Positions 17,986-26,367 of a stretch of DNA of 62,371 bases are shown here, one piece after another. The translations under genes were made by a program, and so were the position numbers. The stretch comes from Streptomyces cellulosae (GTDB taxonomy: Bacteria; Actinomycetota; Actinomycetes; Streptomycetales; Streptomycetaceae), in the NCBI RefSeq assembly GCF_000721105.1, contig NZ_JOEV01000043.1, positions 1-62,371 of the forward strand. Reading direction: 5' to 3'. Position 1 is the first letter of the stretch. Each line of letters begins with the position of its first letter. The notes under the pieces are model-generated. The model saw only the letters and a list, made by a program, of their open reading frames with translations, ran no database searches and was not told the DNA's origin.

Positions 17986-18903
17986 ATGTCACCCCGGCTC
18001 GACGCATCGCATACCCATCCGGCGACGTCGACATCCCCCCCGGAACATCTGGATCCCATCGGGCACGACAGCGACGTACGTCCCGACGCGGACGACGTAC
18101 TCGCCGATCTCCCGGAGATCCCGCCTTACGACGAGGTGGGGCCGGTGGACGCACGGGCCCTGTCCAAGACCCTCTTCGCGCGGCTGGAATCGCTGGAAGA
18201 AGGCACCCACGAATACTCGTACGTCCGCAACACGCTCGTCGAACTCAACCTCGCCCTCGTGAAATTCGCCGCCTCCCGCTTCCGCTCCCGCAGTGAGCCG
18301 ATGGAGGACATCATCCAGGTCGGCACCATCGGCCTGATCAAGGCGATCGACCGCTTCGAACTCAGCCGGGGAGTGGAGTTCCCCACTTTCGCGATGCCAA
18401 CCATCGTCGGCGAGATCAAGCGTTTCTTCCGCGACACCTCCTGGTCCGTCCGCGTCCCGCGCCGGCTCCAGGAACTGCGGCTCGACCTGGCCAAGGCCGG
18501 TGACGAGCTGGCCCAGAAGTTCGACCGCGCGCCGACGGTGGGCGAACTCGCGGAGCGCCTCGGCCTGTCGAAGGAAGAGGTCGTCGAGGGCATGGCCGCG
18601 TCGAACGCGTACACCGCCTCCTCGCTGGACGCCCAGCCGGAGGAGGACGACGCAGAGGGCGCCCTCGCGGACCGTATCGGCTACGAGGACCACGGAATCG
18701 AAGGCATCGAGTACGTCGAGTCCCTCAAGCCCCTGATCGCCGAACTTCCCTCCCGGGACCGCACGATCCTGTCGCTGCGCTTCGTCGCGGGCATGACCCA
18801 GTCCGAGATCGGCGACGAGCTCGGCATCTCGCAGATGCACGTGTCCCGGCTGCTGTCGCGGACGCTGGTGAAGCTGCGCAAGGGCCTGACCGTCGAGGAG
18901 TGA
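17986..18903 (+). CDS. sigI: SigB/SigF-type group 3 sigma factor, probably SigI
   Basis: 305 residues with sigma regions 2 (LVKFAASRFRSR, GTIGLIKAIDRFE, FPTFAMPTIVGEIKRFFRD), 3 (RAPTVGELAERLGLSKEEVVEG) and 4 (TILSLRFVAGMTQSEIGDEL, ISQMHVSRLLSRTL). The ATG at 17986 has GGAGG five bases upstream; in-frame ATGs at 17974 and 17962 are alternatives. Divergent from its presumed anti-anti-sigma and anti-sigma. The name rests on synteny with S. coelicolor from memory (between a peptide transporter and the hut genes) and is less certain than the family. Confidence 0.92.
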   Translation: MSPRLDASHTHPATSTSPPEHLDPIGHDSDVRPDADDVLADLPEIPPYDEVGPVDARALSKTLFARLESLEEGTHEYSYVRNTLVELNLALVKFAASRFRSRSEPMEDIIQVGTIGLIKAIDRFELSRGVEFPTFAMPTIVGEIKRFFRDTSWSVRVPRRLQELRLDLAKAGDELAQKFDRAPTVGELAERLGLSKEEVVEGMAASNAYTASSLDAQPEEDDAEGALADRIGYEDHGIEGIEYVESLKPLIAELPSRDRTILSLRFVAGMTQSEIGDELGISQMHVSRLLSRTLVKLRKGLTVEE

Positions 18904-18905
18904 CG

Positions 18906-18977
18906 GTGACGTCCGTGACGTCCGTGACGTCCGTGACGTCCGTGACGTCCGTGACGTCCGTGACGTCCGTGACGTCC
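18906..18977. repeat. eight perfect copies of GTGACGTCC
   Basis: Eight identical 9-bp units start 3 bases after the sigma-factor stop codon. The block is bracketed by GAGGAGTGACGGTG on both sides: once as the end of the gene and again at 18978. This suggests slippage or duplication of the gene end. Confidence 0.97.
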
Positions 18978-19018
18978 GAGGAGTGACGGTGGCGTCCGCC
19001 GGGGTCGCCCATCCGTGA

Positions 19019-19055
19019 CACGGCAACCCGGCCCGGGATGGGCCGGGTTGCCGTG
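19019..19055. terminator. 16-bp stem terminator after the sigma gene
   Basis: CGGCAACCCGGCCC (19021-19034) pairs with GGGCCGGGTTGCCG (19040-19053) around a five-base loop; two more outer pairs extend the stem. It lies in the gap between the sigma gene and the ricin-domain gene and would end sigma-factor transcription. Confidence 0.85.
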
Positions 19056-19243
19056 CGGCGGGGCCCCTGTGGCTCCCGTGGATGCGGTGGAGCCGGTGCG
19101 TCCGGCGGCCGAAAGCTTGCTATTACCCCGAGGAACCCCTTTCCTCCCAAGGCCCCGTCCATCACTATGGGCACCCTTCACCGACTGGCTGGTACGTCAG
19201 GACGGCCGGGCGGGCCGGCAGCGGGGTGGCAGGAGGCGGGCGG

Positions 19244-20917
19244 ATGGCTCGGGCCGACGGGACCGACGACGGGGTCGGGAACGCGGGGGGTTACGGCACG
19301 GGGACGTACACGGGCGTGTACGCGGGCGATTCCGACGCCCGCCTGACCGAACTCCTGCGCGCCGACACGGCCACCGCCTACCTGGGCCTCCAGGAACTCC
19401 GCGCCCGGCATCGCCCGTCCGTCCTCGCCTACGCCCGCCTGTGCGCGCCCAGTGAGTCGACGGCACGGCAACTGGCGGCCCAGGCGTTCACGCTCGCGGC
19501 CCGCGAGACGGCCAGGGGCACCGACCCCGGCGTTCCATGGCGGCACCGGCTGCTGCTGCTGACCGGACGGGTGGCCGCGTCCTGGGCGGTGGACGAACGA
19601 TCGGCGGGCCTCGACCCGGGCCTGCTGCTGGTCCTGAACACCGCGCTCCCCGACGGGCCTCCCCCGCCCCTCCTCGCCCCCTTCCAGTCCCTCCCCTCCC
19701 GGGCGCAGGGCCTCATCTGGTACGGCGTCGTCGAGGGGGAGCCGACGGACCGGACGGCCGGCTACCTGGGCCTCACCCGCGAGGACGTCACCTACGGCAC
19801 GGACCAGGCCCTCCAGGCCATGGCTCAGGCATGCCTCAGGGCCCGCCTCGCCGCGTCCGACGATCCGCGCTGCGGTGACTTCCGCCGCCTGATCGAGGAG
19901 GCCGTACGCCCGGACACCCCGCGCGAGAGCCCCGACCTGCACGCCCACATGGCGCACTGCGCCCACTGCACGACGGCGTACGAGGAACTGACCTCCCTGC
20001 GCGACACCCCGGGCACGGTGCTGGCGGAGGGCCTGCTGCCGTGGGCTGGGACGGCGTACGGGGCGCGTGAGGCGGTGGGGCAGGCGACGGGACCCGGTGG
20101 CGGATCTCGGCGGGCGGGGCGACGCAGCGGTGGTGCTTCGCGCGAGACAGGTATCCGGAGCGGCGGCGGGTCCCATACGGGGGCCGGGATCTGGCCACCG
20201 TCCAGACGCCTCGCGCTCGCCTCGGCGGCCCTCGGTGTCGCCGTCGCCCCGCTGCTGATACTCCTGCTCACGCAGGGCAGCGGCTCACCGGCCCGGGAGT
20301 CGGCGGGCGCGGCGACGAGCACACCGCCGAGTCCACCCCGGGTGACGGTGACCGCGACGCCCTCTCCGCCCCCCTCCCCCTCCCCCTCCCCCTCCGCGAC
20401 CAGCAAGTCACCGTCGCCGACGAGAAGTTCGCCCCTTCCGAAACCGACGAAGTCCGCTCACCCCTCCCCGAGCCGCACCACACCACCTCCACCGCCGCCG
20501 CCCACGCCGGGCAGCGCTTCCGCCCAGGTGGTGAACCTCGCCTCGGGCCGCTGCCTGGACGTGGACGGCGACCTCAAGAACGGCACGGATGTCGTCACGG
20601 CACCCTGCACCGCCTCCTGGACCCAGCGCTGGCGCGTCGACGCGGACCGGGGTGTCGTGCAGTCCTCCGCCGACTCCGACTTCTGCCTGGACAGCCGGGG
20701 TGACGTGGACAAGGGCGTCGGCATCTGGGAGTGCGACTCGCTCGACGGGAGCCACGGGGAGAATTTGCGGTTCACCGTGGACAGCGACGGCGTGATCCGA
20801 CCGGCGATCGCGATCGAGACGGCGGTCACTCCGGACGGGTCTGACGGGGGCGACGGGGTGTCACTGGTCGCGCTGAGCGGGGGCGCGGGGCAGCGATGGC
20901 GGGCGGGGACGAGTTGA
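19244..20917 (+). CDS. sigma-like region / zinc motif / membrane segment / ricin-type lectin protein
   Basis: 557 residues. The N-terminal 220 residues are helical and look like a divergent sigma-factor core (AFTLAARETARG, LPSRAQGLIWYGVVEGEP, YLGLTREDVTYGTDQALQAM). A zinc-type HMAHCAHC motif typical of anti-sigma domains follows at about residue 235. After a Gly/Arg/Ser-rich part comes one membrane helix (about residues 322-343), a long Ser/Pro/Lys spacer, and an extracellular ricin-B beta-trefoil (about 428-557: ASGRCLDVDGD, TQRWRVD, SDFCLDSRGD, GQRWRAG). The ATG at 19244 has AGGAGG seven bases upstream. It could sense glycans outside and act on transcription inside; no partner gene identifies a target. 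Confidence 0.85.
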   Translation: MARADGTDDGVGNAGGYGTGTYTGVYAGDSDARLTELLRADTATAYLGLQELRARHRPSVLAYARLCAPSESTARQLAAQAFTLAARETARGTDPGVPWRHRLLLLTGRVAASWAVDERSAGLDPGLLLVLNTALPDGPPPPLLAPFQSLPSRAQGLIWYGVVEGEPTDRTAGYLGLTREDVTYGTDQALQAMAQACLRARLAASDDPRCGDFRRLIEEAVRPDTPRESPDLHAHMAHCAHCTTAYEELTSLRDTPGTVLAEGLLPWAGTAYGAREAVGQATGPGGGSRRAGRRSGGASRETGIRSGGGSHTGAGIWPPSRRLALASAALGVAVAPLLILLLTQGSGSPARESAGAATSTPPSPPRVTVTATPSPPPSPSPSPSATSKSPSPTRSSPLPKPTKSAHPSPSRTTPPPPPPPTPGSASAQVVNLASGRCLDVDGDLKNGTDVVTAPCTASWTQRWRVDADRGVVQSSADSDFCLDSRGDVDKGVGIWECDSLDGSHGENLRFTVDSDGVIRPAIAIETAVTPDGSDGGDGVSLVALSGGAGQRWRAGTS

Positions 20918-20944
20918 GGCGGTCCAGCCCGGCGACCGTGTCTC

Positions 20945-21205
20945 TCAGACGCCTTCGGCGAACAGATCCGCCGCGTCGGTGACCTGGTAGGAGCGGTCGA
21001 GCCAGGTTTCGAGTTGGTCCAGGTCGGTGGAGGAGAGGACACGGTCGCGAACCTCGTCGGGCACGCCGATCTGACGCCACCGGAGGGTACGCAGAATCAT
21101 CGCCGCTCGTTCTTGCGCCTGGCCCTCCCGCCGGCCCTCCCGCCGGCCCTCCTCGCGGCCCTCCTCGGCCAGCGGGTGCCGCCAGAAGTACTGGATCCCT
21201 GTCAC
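20945..21205 (-). pseudogene. truncated tandem copy of a PD-(D/E)xK family gene (C-terminal part)
   Basis: 86 residues (GIQYFWRHPLAEEGREEG at the start, LDRSYQVTDAADLF near the end) that match the C-terminal third of the upstream gene at 21202-22095 at most positions. The nuclease-like N-terminal domain is absent. It is fused to the upstream gene by a GTGA overlap, so it may still be translated. The extra RREG repeats make it longer in the charged region. Confidence 0.75.
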
Positions 21206-22095
21206 GGCTCAGAAACCTCGCTGAACAGATCCGCCGCGTCGGTGACCTCGTAGGAGCGGTCGAGCCAGGTGCCGAGTTCGCGCATGTCACTGGAGGAGAG
21301 AATGCGCTCGCGGACGGAATCGGGGACGTCGATCCGGCGATACCGGAGATTGCGAAGGATCATCTGCGCCCTCTCCAAGGCACGTCCTTCCTCGCGTCCT
21401 TCCTCGCGCACCTGCTCGGCCAGCGGGTGCCGCCAGAAGTACTGGATCGCCGTCATCAGGTCCCTCCACATCTGCTGGGCCTGGCGGTCTGCCAGGCATG
21501 AGTCGACGAACTGCACGAAGACCGCGGCGCTGTCCGCGTCGATGGTCCGCAGGGCGGCTGCCAGTGATTCCAGTATGACGGCGGCCTGCGGGCCGCGACC
21601 ATGTGTCATCGCCGAAAGCACCGCAAGGGGTACGTCCCGTTCGGCCTCCCGCTGGTCCGCGATCACCGGCACATTGCCCGGCCCCAGCACGAACGGGCGC
21701 ACTGTCAGCGAAGGGCACCCGCGCACACCGAGATGAATGGGCTCCGCCGCCCAGCGGGCCGTGGCGCTGTTCTGCGTGATGACGATGAGTACGGGTTCGC
21801 AGCGGAACTTCTCGTAGAGGTAGCTGAGGTAGTACGGCCAGCTGCCGCGTTTCCTCTCGTCCGGCTGGCCCTGCGACTCGACGATCAGGAGGTAGGCACC
21901 CTCGTCGGTCTCCGCCCGCAACAGCGTGTCGACACGTCGCTCGACCGGCTCGATCTCGGTGAGGTCCACGTTCATCGCGGCGAACTCGCGCGGCTCGGGA
22001 AAGGGAATGTGCAGGACGTGTTGCAGGGCACGGGTCAGCAGCGCGGGATCCTTCTGGAAGATCCGGTGCAGCGCTTCGTGCGACGAGCCGACCAT
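21202..22095 (-). CDS. PD-(D/E)xK nuclease-like (Rpn/PDDEXK-type) protein
   Basis: 297 residues of a family frequent in Streptomyces. The N-terminal half has the likely active-site set Asp56 (RVDTLL) and Glu73-x-Gln75 (LIVESQGQ), followed by YLSYLYEKF and VLIVITQN, as in Rpn-like recombination-promoting nucleases. The C-terminal half is helical and charged (REEGREEGRALERAQMILR) and is duplicated in the next gene. ATG at 22095 has AGGAGAG upstream. Nuclease activity is inferred from the motif only. No transposase or phage partner is adjacent. Confidence 0.8.
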   Translation of the reverse strand: MVGSSHEALHRIFQKDPALLTRALQHVLHIPFPEPREFAAMNVDLTEIEPVERRVDTLLRAETDEGAYLLIVESQGQPDERKRGSWPYYLSYLYEKFRCEPVLIVITQNSATARWAAEPIHLGVRGCPSLTVRPFVLGPGNVPVIADQREAERDVPLAVLSAMTHGRGPQAAVILESLAAALRTIDADSAAVFVQFVDSCLADRQAQQMWRDLMTAIQYFWRHPLAEQVREEGREEGRALERAQMILRNLRYRRIDVPDSVRERILSSSDMRELGTWLDRSYEVTDAADLFSEVSEP

Positions 22096-22128
22096 CAGCT
22101 CTCCTTCCTGTCTGACGTGATCAACGAT

Positions 22129-22554
22129 CTAGGCGGCGACGAGGTCACACCACACGTACTTGCCGCGACTGCCGTTCCTCGACAACGGCTGCCAGCCCCA
22201 GAGGTCGGCGCAGGCACGGACCAGGGCGAGACCTCTGCCCGTCTCGGCGTCCACAAGGTCCGCCAACTCACCCGGCGGTCCGGGAGGTTCCGGGTCCGCG
22301 TCCCACGCACCGATCCGCAGCACCCCCTCCGACCAGCGGACGCGGAGGGTCGCAGGGCCCTTCGTGTGGAGTACGGCGTTGGCGACCAGCTCGGCCGCGA
22401 GGAGTTCGGCGGTGTCCGCCAGGCGGATCAGGCCGTGCAGGGTCAGGATCAGACGGAGGGTGCGGCGGCAGACGGTGACGGCGCGGGGGTCGTGGGGGAT
22501 GGAGAGGGAGTACTCCCAGGGTTCGGACTCGGTTCCGGTTCCGGTTTCGGGCAT
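22129..22554 (-). CDS. HATPase anti-sigma-like regulatory ATPase
   Basis: 141 residues. GHKL ATPase signatures: LLAAELVANAVLHT (N-box), GAWDADPEPP (G1), GRGLALVRACADLWGW (G2). Of the small RsbW-like type that sits beside XRE/DUF397 gene pairs throughout Streptomyces. It is divergent from the XRE gene at 22760. The substrate or partner is not known; the association suggests a common regulatory triad similar to the whiJ/abaA-type loci. Confidence 0.9.
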   Translation of the reverse strand: MPETGTGTESEPWEYSLSIPHDPRAVTVCRRTLRLILTLHGLIRLADTAELLAAELVANAVLHTKGPATLRVRWSEGVLRIGAWDADPEPPGPPGELADLVDAETGRGLALVRACADLWGWQPLSRNGSRGKYVWCDLVAA

Positions 22555-22759
22555 GCGGCAGCTCCAGGTGTGGGGTTCGGTGAGTGTGAGAGCGGTGGCA
22601 TTGCCGCAGCCGTCATGGCAGGACGGAGTGGTGCGCTTCCGCAGCGTGAATGTAGCGTCACTGACGGTAGGGCACTAATTTTCCCCTCTGCAACCCGCTG
22701 CCGTAACCTGGCACCCGAACGTGGCACAACATCAAGGGCATTGGGAACGGGAGGGGTAC

Positions 22760-23611
22760 GTGGCACCGAGGAGCCACCCCACCGCGCGCCAAGTGCGCCT
22801 GGGGGCGGAGCTGCGCAAACTACGCGAGGCCGCAGGGCTGAAGGCCCGCGAGGTGGCCGCCCTCCTGAACTCGACCTCCGCCCAGATGAGTCACGTGGAG
22901 GCGGGCATCGCAGCCGTCAGCGCGGAGCGCATCCGCCGCCTCGCAGCCCACTACGCCTGCACAGACGAAGCGTTGATCGACGCGCTCGCGGCCATGGCAG
23001 GCGATCGCACGCGCGGCTGGTGGGACGAGTACCGAGGGGTCCTGCCCCAGGTGAACCTGGACGTGGCCGAGGCGGAGCACCACGCGGCATTCCTGCGGGA
23101 AGTCGTCATCACCCATGTTCCCGGGCTGCTCCAGACCTCGGACTACGCCCGTGCGGTTTTCAGGTACATGCGCCCGGAACTACCGGAGAGTGAACTGGCG
23201 CCCCGGGTGGAGCACCGGATGAGGAGGCGGGCCGTCATCGAGGGTGACAACCCGACCCCGTACGAGACGATCATCCACGAGTTCGCGCTACGCATCCGCG
23301 TAGCCGACCGCCAGACATCCATCTCTCAACTTCGACGCATCCTGGCCGAGATCGAGCAGGGGCACGCCACCGTGCGGGTCATCCCGACCGACCAGGACGG
23401 CTTCGCCGGGGCCGGCGCCTCGATGATGTACCTGGGCGGTCCGCTGCCTCAACTGGACACCGGGTTTCGGGACACCCCCGGCGGGACCATGTTCATCGAC
23501 GCCGAAGCACAGTTGAGACGGCTCCGAACACTCTTCCGTAAAGTGGAGAAGGCGTCTCTGGAACCCACGGCGTCACGGGACTTCATCCACCACCTGACGA
23601 AGGAGTTGTGA
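22760..23611 (+). CDS. XRE-type regulator with DUF5753 (Scr1/WhiJ-like)
   Basis: 283 residues. An N-terminal helix-turn-helix (VRLGAELRKLREAAGLKAREVAALLNSTSAQMSHVE split over about residues 11-50) is followed by the DUF5753 domain (PGLLQTSDYARAVF, MRRRAVIEG, ILAEIEQGHATVRVIP, DIHHLTKEL-type end). The GTG at 22760 follows GGGAGGGG; an upstream frame exists but lacks family similarity. Its stop overlaps the start of the DUF397 gene, the standard cognate arrangement in which the small protein modulates the DNA-binding protein. Confidence 0.93.
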   Translation: MAPRSHPTARQVRLGAELRKLREAAGLKAREVAALLNSTSAQMSHVEAGIAAVSAERIRRLAAHYACTDEALIDALAAMAGDRTRGWWDEYRGVLPQVNLDVAEAEHHAAFLREVVITHVPGLLQTSDYARAVFRYMRPELPESELAPRVEHRMRRRAVIEGDNPTPYETIIHEFALRIRVADRQTSISQLRRILAEIEQGHATVRVIPTDQDGFAGAGASMMYLGGPLPQLDTGFRDTPGGTMFIDAEAQLRRLRTLFRKVEKASLEPTASRDFIHHLTKEL

Positions 23612-23826
23612 TGCACGCCATTGACCACACCCTGCACTGGCAGAAGTCCACGTTCTCGGACGGCGGCGAAGGAAACACCTGCGTCGAACTCGCCGCCACC
23701 CCCACCGCCCTCCACCTCCGCGAGAGCGACACCCCCGACACCGAACTCGCCACCACCACCGCCCCGTTGGCGAACCTCATACGCTGCGTGAAGTCAGGAC
23801 TGTTCCCCGTCGCCACACCTCGCTGA
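23611..23826 (+). CDS. DUF397 small protein
   Basis: 71 residues. The conserved start [20 protein letters not shown] and the end of about [10 protein letters not shown] are typical of DUF397 partners of WhiJ-like XRE proteins. AGGAG precedes the ATG at 23611 by five bases, overlapping the upstream stop (TGATG). The last 50 bases overlap the 3' end of hutI on the opposite strand, so the two transcription units are convergent and interlocked. Confidence 0.92.
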   Translation: MHAIDHTLHWQKSTFSDGGEGNTCVELAATPTALHLRESDTPDTELATTTAPLANLIRCVKSGLFPVATPR

Positions 23827-24964
23827 CCAGCGGAACCCCCGGCCGGTAGGCCAGGTGCACGTGGCTTGGTGCGTCCAGGAGCACCAGGTCGGCGTACGCC
23901 CCCGGCGTCAGGCGACCGACGTCGTCCCGGCGCAGGGCCCGCGCCCCGCCCGCCGTCGCCGACCACACCGCCTCGTCCGGGGTCATCCCCATGTCCCGTA
24001 CCGCGAGCGCGATGCAGAACGGGACGGACGAGGTGAATGACGAACCCGGGTTGCAGTCGGTCGACAGGGCGACCGTGACACCGGCGTCCAAGAGACGACG
24101 CGCGTTGGGCCACTCGGCGCGGGTGGAGAACTCGGCGCCGGGGAGCAGCGTCGCCACGGTGTTGCCGCCGGACAGCGCGTCGACGTCCGCGTCCGTCAGG
24201 TGCGTGCAGTGGTCGGCGCTGGCCGCGTCGAGTTCCACCGCCAACTGCACACCCGGGCCGTAGGACAGCTGGTTGGCGTGGATGCGCGGGTGGAGCCCCT
24301 TCGCCTTTCCGGCGGAGAGGATCGCCCTCGCCTGGTCGCCGTCGAAGGCGCCCTTCTCGCAGAAGACGTCGATCCAACGGGCGTACGGGGCGCAGGCGTC
24401 GAGCATCTCTCCGGTCACCAGCGCCACGTACGCGGCCGGGTCCTCGGCGTAGTCGGGCGACACGATGTGGGCGCCGAGGTAGGTGACCTCGTCCGTGTGG
24501 GCGGCGGCGATGCGCAGGGCACGGGACTCGTCGGCGACCGTCAGGCCGTAGCCGGACTTGGTCTCGAAGGTGGTCGTGCCCTGGCGAAGGGCCTCGGCGA
24601 GGTAGCGGGTGAGGTTGGCCTCCAGTTCGGCGTCCGTCGCCGCGCGGGTCGCCGCGACCGTCGTACGGATGCCGCCCGCGCTGTACGCCCGCCCGGACAT
24701 CCGCGCGTTGAACTCCTGCGTGCGGTCGCCCGCGAAGACCAGGTGGGAGTGCGAGTCGACGAAGCCGGGCAGGACGGCCCGGCCGGCGGCGTCGACCCGA
24801 TTGTCAGTGGCGGGTGCTTTGCTTGTTTCACCGGTCCACGCGATGCGGTCGCCGTCGATGACGACGGCCGCGTCCTGGATCAGTCCGAGAGGGGAGTTGT
24901 CACCCAGGGAGGGGTCGTTGGTGACCAGCGTGGCGATGTTGGTGATGACAGTGCTGCTGCTCAT
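23777..24964 (-). CDS. hutI: imidazolonepropionase
   Basis: 395 residues of the amidohydrolase superfamily. It hydrolyses 4-imidazolone-5-propionate to N-formimino-L-glutamate, the third step of histidine degradation. The metal-binding HxH is in [47 protein letters not shown] and STDCNPGSS follow in family order. Start ATG at 24964 with GAGGACACG upstream. It lies 38 bp after hutF, the last gene of the hut operon. The 3' end overlaps DUF397. Confidence 0.96.
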   Translation of the reverse strand: MSSSTVITNIATLVTNDPSLGDNSPLGLIQDAAVVIDGDRIAWTGETSKAPATDNRVDAAGRAVLPGFVDSHSHLVFAGDRTQEFNARMSGRAYSAGGIRTTVAATRAATDAELEANLTRYLAEALRQGTTTFETKSGYGLTVADESRALRIAAAHTDEVTYLGAHIVSPDYAEDPAAYVALVTGEMLDACAPYARWIDVFCEKGAFDGDQARAILSAGKAKGLHPRIHANQLSYGPGVQLAVELDAASADHCTHLTDADVDALSGGNTVATLLPGAEFSTRAEWPNARRLLDAGVTVALSTDCNPGSSFTSSVPFCIALAVRDMGMTPDEAVWSATAGGARALRRDDVGRLTPGAYADLVLLDAPSHVHLAYRPGVPLVSEVWRRGTVLTSRSV

Positions 24965-25002
24965 CGTGTCCTCGTGGGGGCGGGCTGGGGTGTCGGTGGG
25001 TT

Positions 25003-26367
25003 TCAGGAGCGCAGGGCTTCGACGGCGGCCGCCAGCGCCTGCGGCACGTCCGGTACGAGGGTGTGCGCCCCGTCGCGTACGGCGAACCGCCCGCCCACGA
25101 TCGTGTGCCGCACGTCCGCCGCGGTCGCCGCGAATACGGCCGTCTCGGCGCCGAGCCTGGGCACCGGCCCCGCTGTCCTGACCGAGTCGAGCGCGATCGT
25201 CGTGAGATCGGCGAGCGCGCCGGGCTCGATGGCGCCCGCAGTGTCCCAGCCGAGGGCGGCGTGACCGTCGGCGGAGGCGGCCCGCAGCAGCGCGGCGGCG
25301 GTCCAGTGGCCGCGGGTGCGGGTGCGCAGGCGCTCGTTCAGCTCCATCGCGCGCGCCTCCTCGAACAGGTCGATGACGGCGTGGCTGTCGGAGCCGAGGG
25401 AGAGCGGGGAGCCCGCCCGCTGGAGGGCCACCGCGGGGCCTATGCCGTCGGCGAGGTCGCGTTCGGTGGTGGGGCACATGCAGGTGCCGGTGCCGGAGCC
25501 GCCGAGCAGGGCGATGTCCTCGTCGGTGAGGTGCGTGTTGTGGACGCCGGTGGTGCGTGGCCCGAGGACGCCGTGGTCGGCGAGCAGCTGGGTGGGCGTG
25601 CACCCGTGGGTGGCCCGGCAGGCGTCGTTCTCGGCGGTCTGCTCGGACAGGTGCACATGGAGCGGGGCCCGCCGCTCCTCGGCCCACCGTGCCACGGTCG
25701 CCAACTGGTTGGCGGGCACGGCCCGTACGGAGTGGATCGCCGCTCCGACCCGTGCGTGATCCCGTTCCTTGAGAACTGAACAGCGTTCGGCCCAGGCGTC
25801 CGCGCTGCGGTCGCAGAAGCGGAGCTGGTGGGTGTTGGGCGGCTGTCCGAAGCCGGAGGAGAGGTAGGCGGTGTCGAGGAGGGTGATGCGGATGCCGGCG
25901 TCGGCGGCGGCCTGGATGAGGGCCTCACCCATCGCGTTCGGGTCGGCGTACGGCGTGCCGCCGGGGGCGTGGTGCACGTAGTGGAACTCGCCGACGGCGG
26001 TGACGCCGGCCAGGGCCATCTCGGCGTACACGGCGCGGGCGAGTGCGAGGTAGGTCTCGGGGGTCAGTTTGTCGGCGAACGAGTACATGAGCTCGCGCCA
26101 GGTCCAGAAGGTGCCGGAGCCGACCTGGACGGTGCCGCGCAGGGCGCGGTGGAAGGCGTGCGAGTGCGTGTTCGCGAGGCCGGGGAGGGTGAGGCCGCGC
26201 AGGACCTCGGCGCCGGGGGGCGGGGCGGGGGTGTCGGTGCGGACGGCGGTGATCCGGCCGTCCGCCCTCGCGGCGGAGCCGCTTGTCGACACCGTGACGG
26301 CCACACCCGGCTCGACGTGGGTGTCGAGCCAGGCGTGCTCCAGCCAGTACGTGCGGCTATCGGTCAC
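25003..26367 (-). CDS. hutF: formimidoylglutamate deiminase
   Basis: 454 residues of the amidohydrolase superfamily. HutF converts N-formimino-L-glutamate to N-formyl-L-glutamate plus ammonia. Motifs include [21 protein letters not shown] (split; metal HSH), [31 protein letters not shown] and [15 protein letters not shown] at 26367 overlaps the M20 gene stop (GTGA). A deiminase of this type requires a later deformylation step, which the neighbouring M20 gene may supply. Confidence 0.94.
   Translation of the reverse strand: MTDSRTYWLEHAWLDTHVEPGVAVTVSTSGSAARADGRITAVRTDTPAPPPGAEVLRGLTLPGLANTHSHAFHRALRGTVQVGSGTFWTWRELMYSFADKLTPETYLALARAVYAEMALAGVTAVGEFHYVHHAPGGTPYADPNAMGEALIQAAADAGIRITLLDTAYLSSGFGQPPNTHQLRFCDRSADAWAERCSVLKERDHARVGAAIHSVRAVPANQLATVARWAEERRAPLHVHLSEQTAENDACRATHGCTPTQLLADHGVLGPRTTGVHNTHLTDEDIALLGGSGTGTCMCPTTERDLADGIGPAVALQRAGSPLSLGSDSHAVIDLFEEARAMELNERLRTRTRGHWTAAALLRAASADGHAALGWDTAGAIEPGALADLTTIALDSVRTAGPVPRLGAETAVFAATAADVRHTIVGGRFAVRDGAHTLVPDVPQALAAAVEALRS

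Noticed and set aside
18906..18977. CRISPR array
   Set aside because: Units are 9 bp and contiguous with no spacers; no cas genes in the window.
18681..19181. Minus-strand frame encoding GRHGRHGRHG and another encoding DVTDVTDVT
   Set aside because: These are translations of the 9-bp tandem array in alternative frames, not protein genes.
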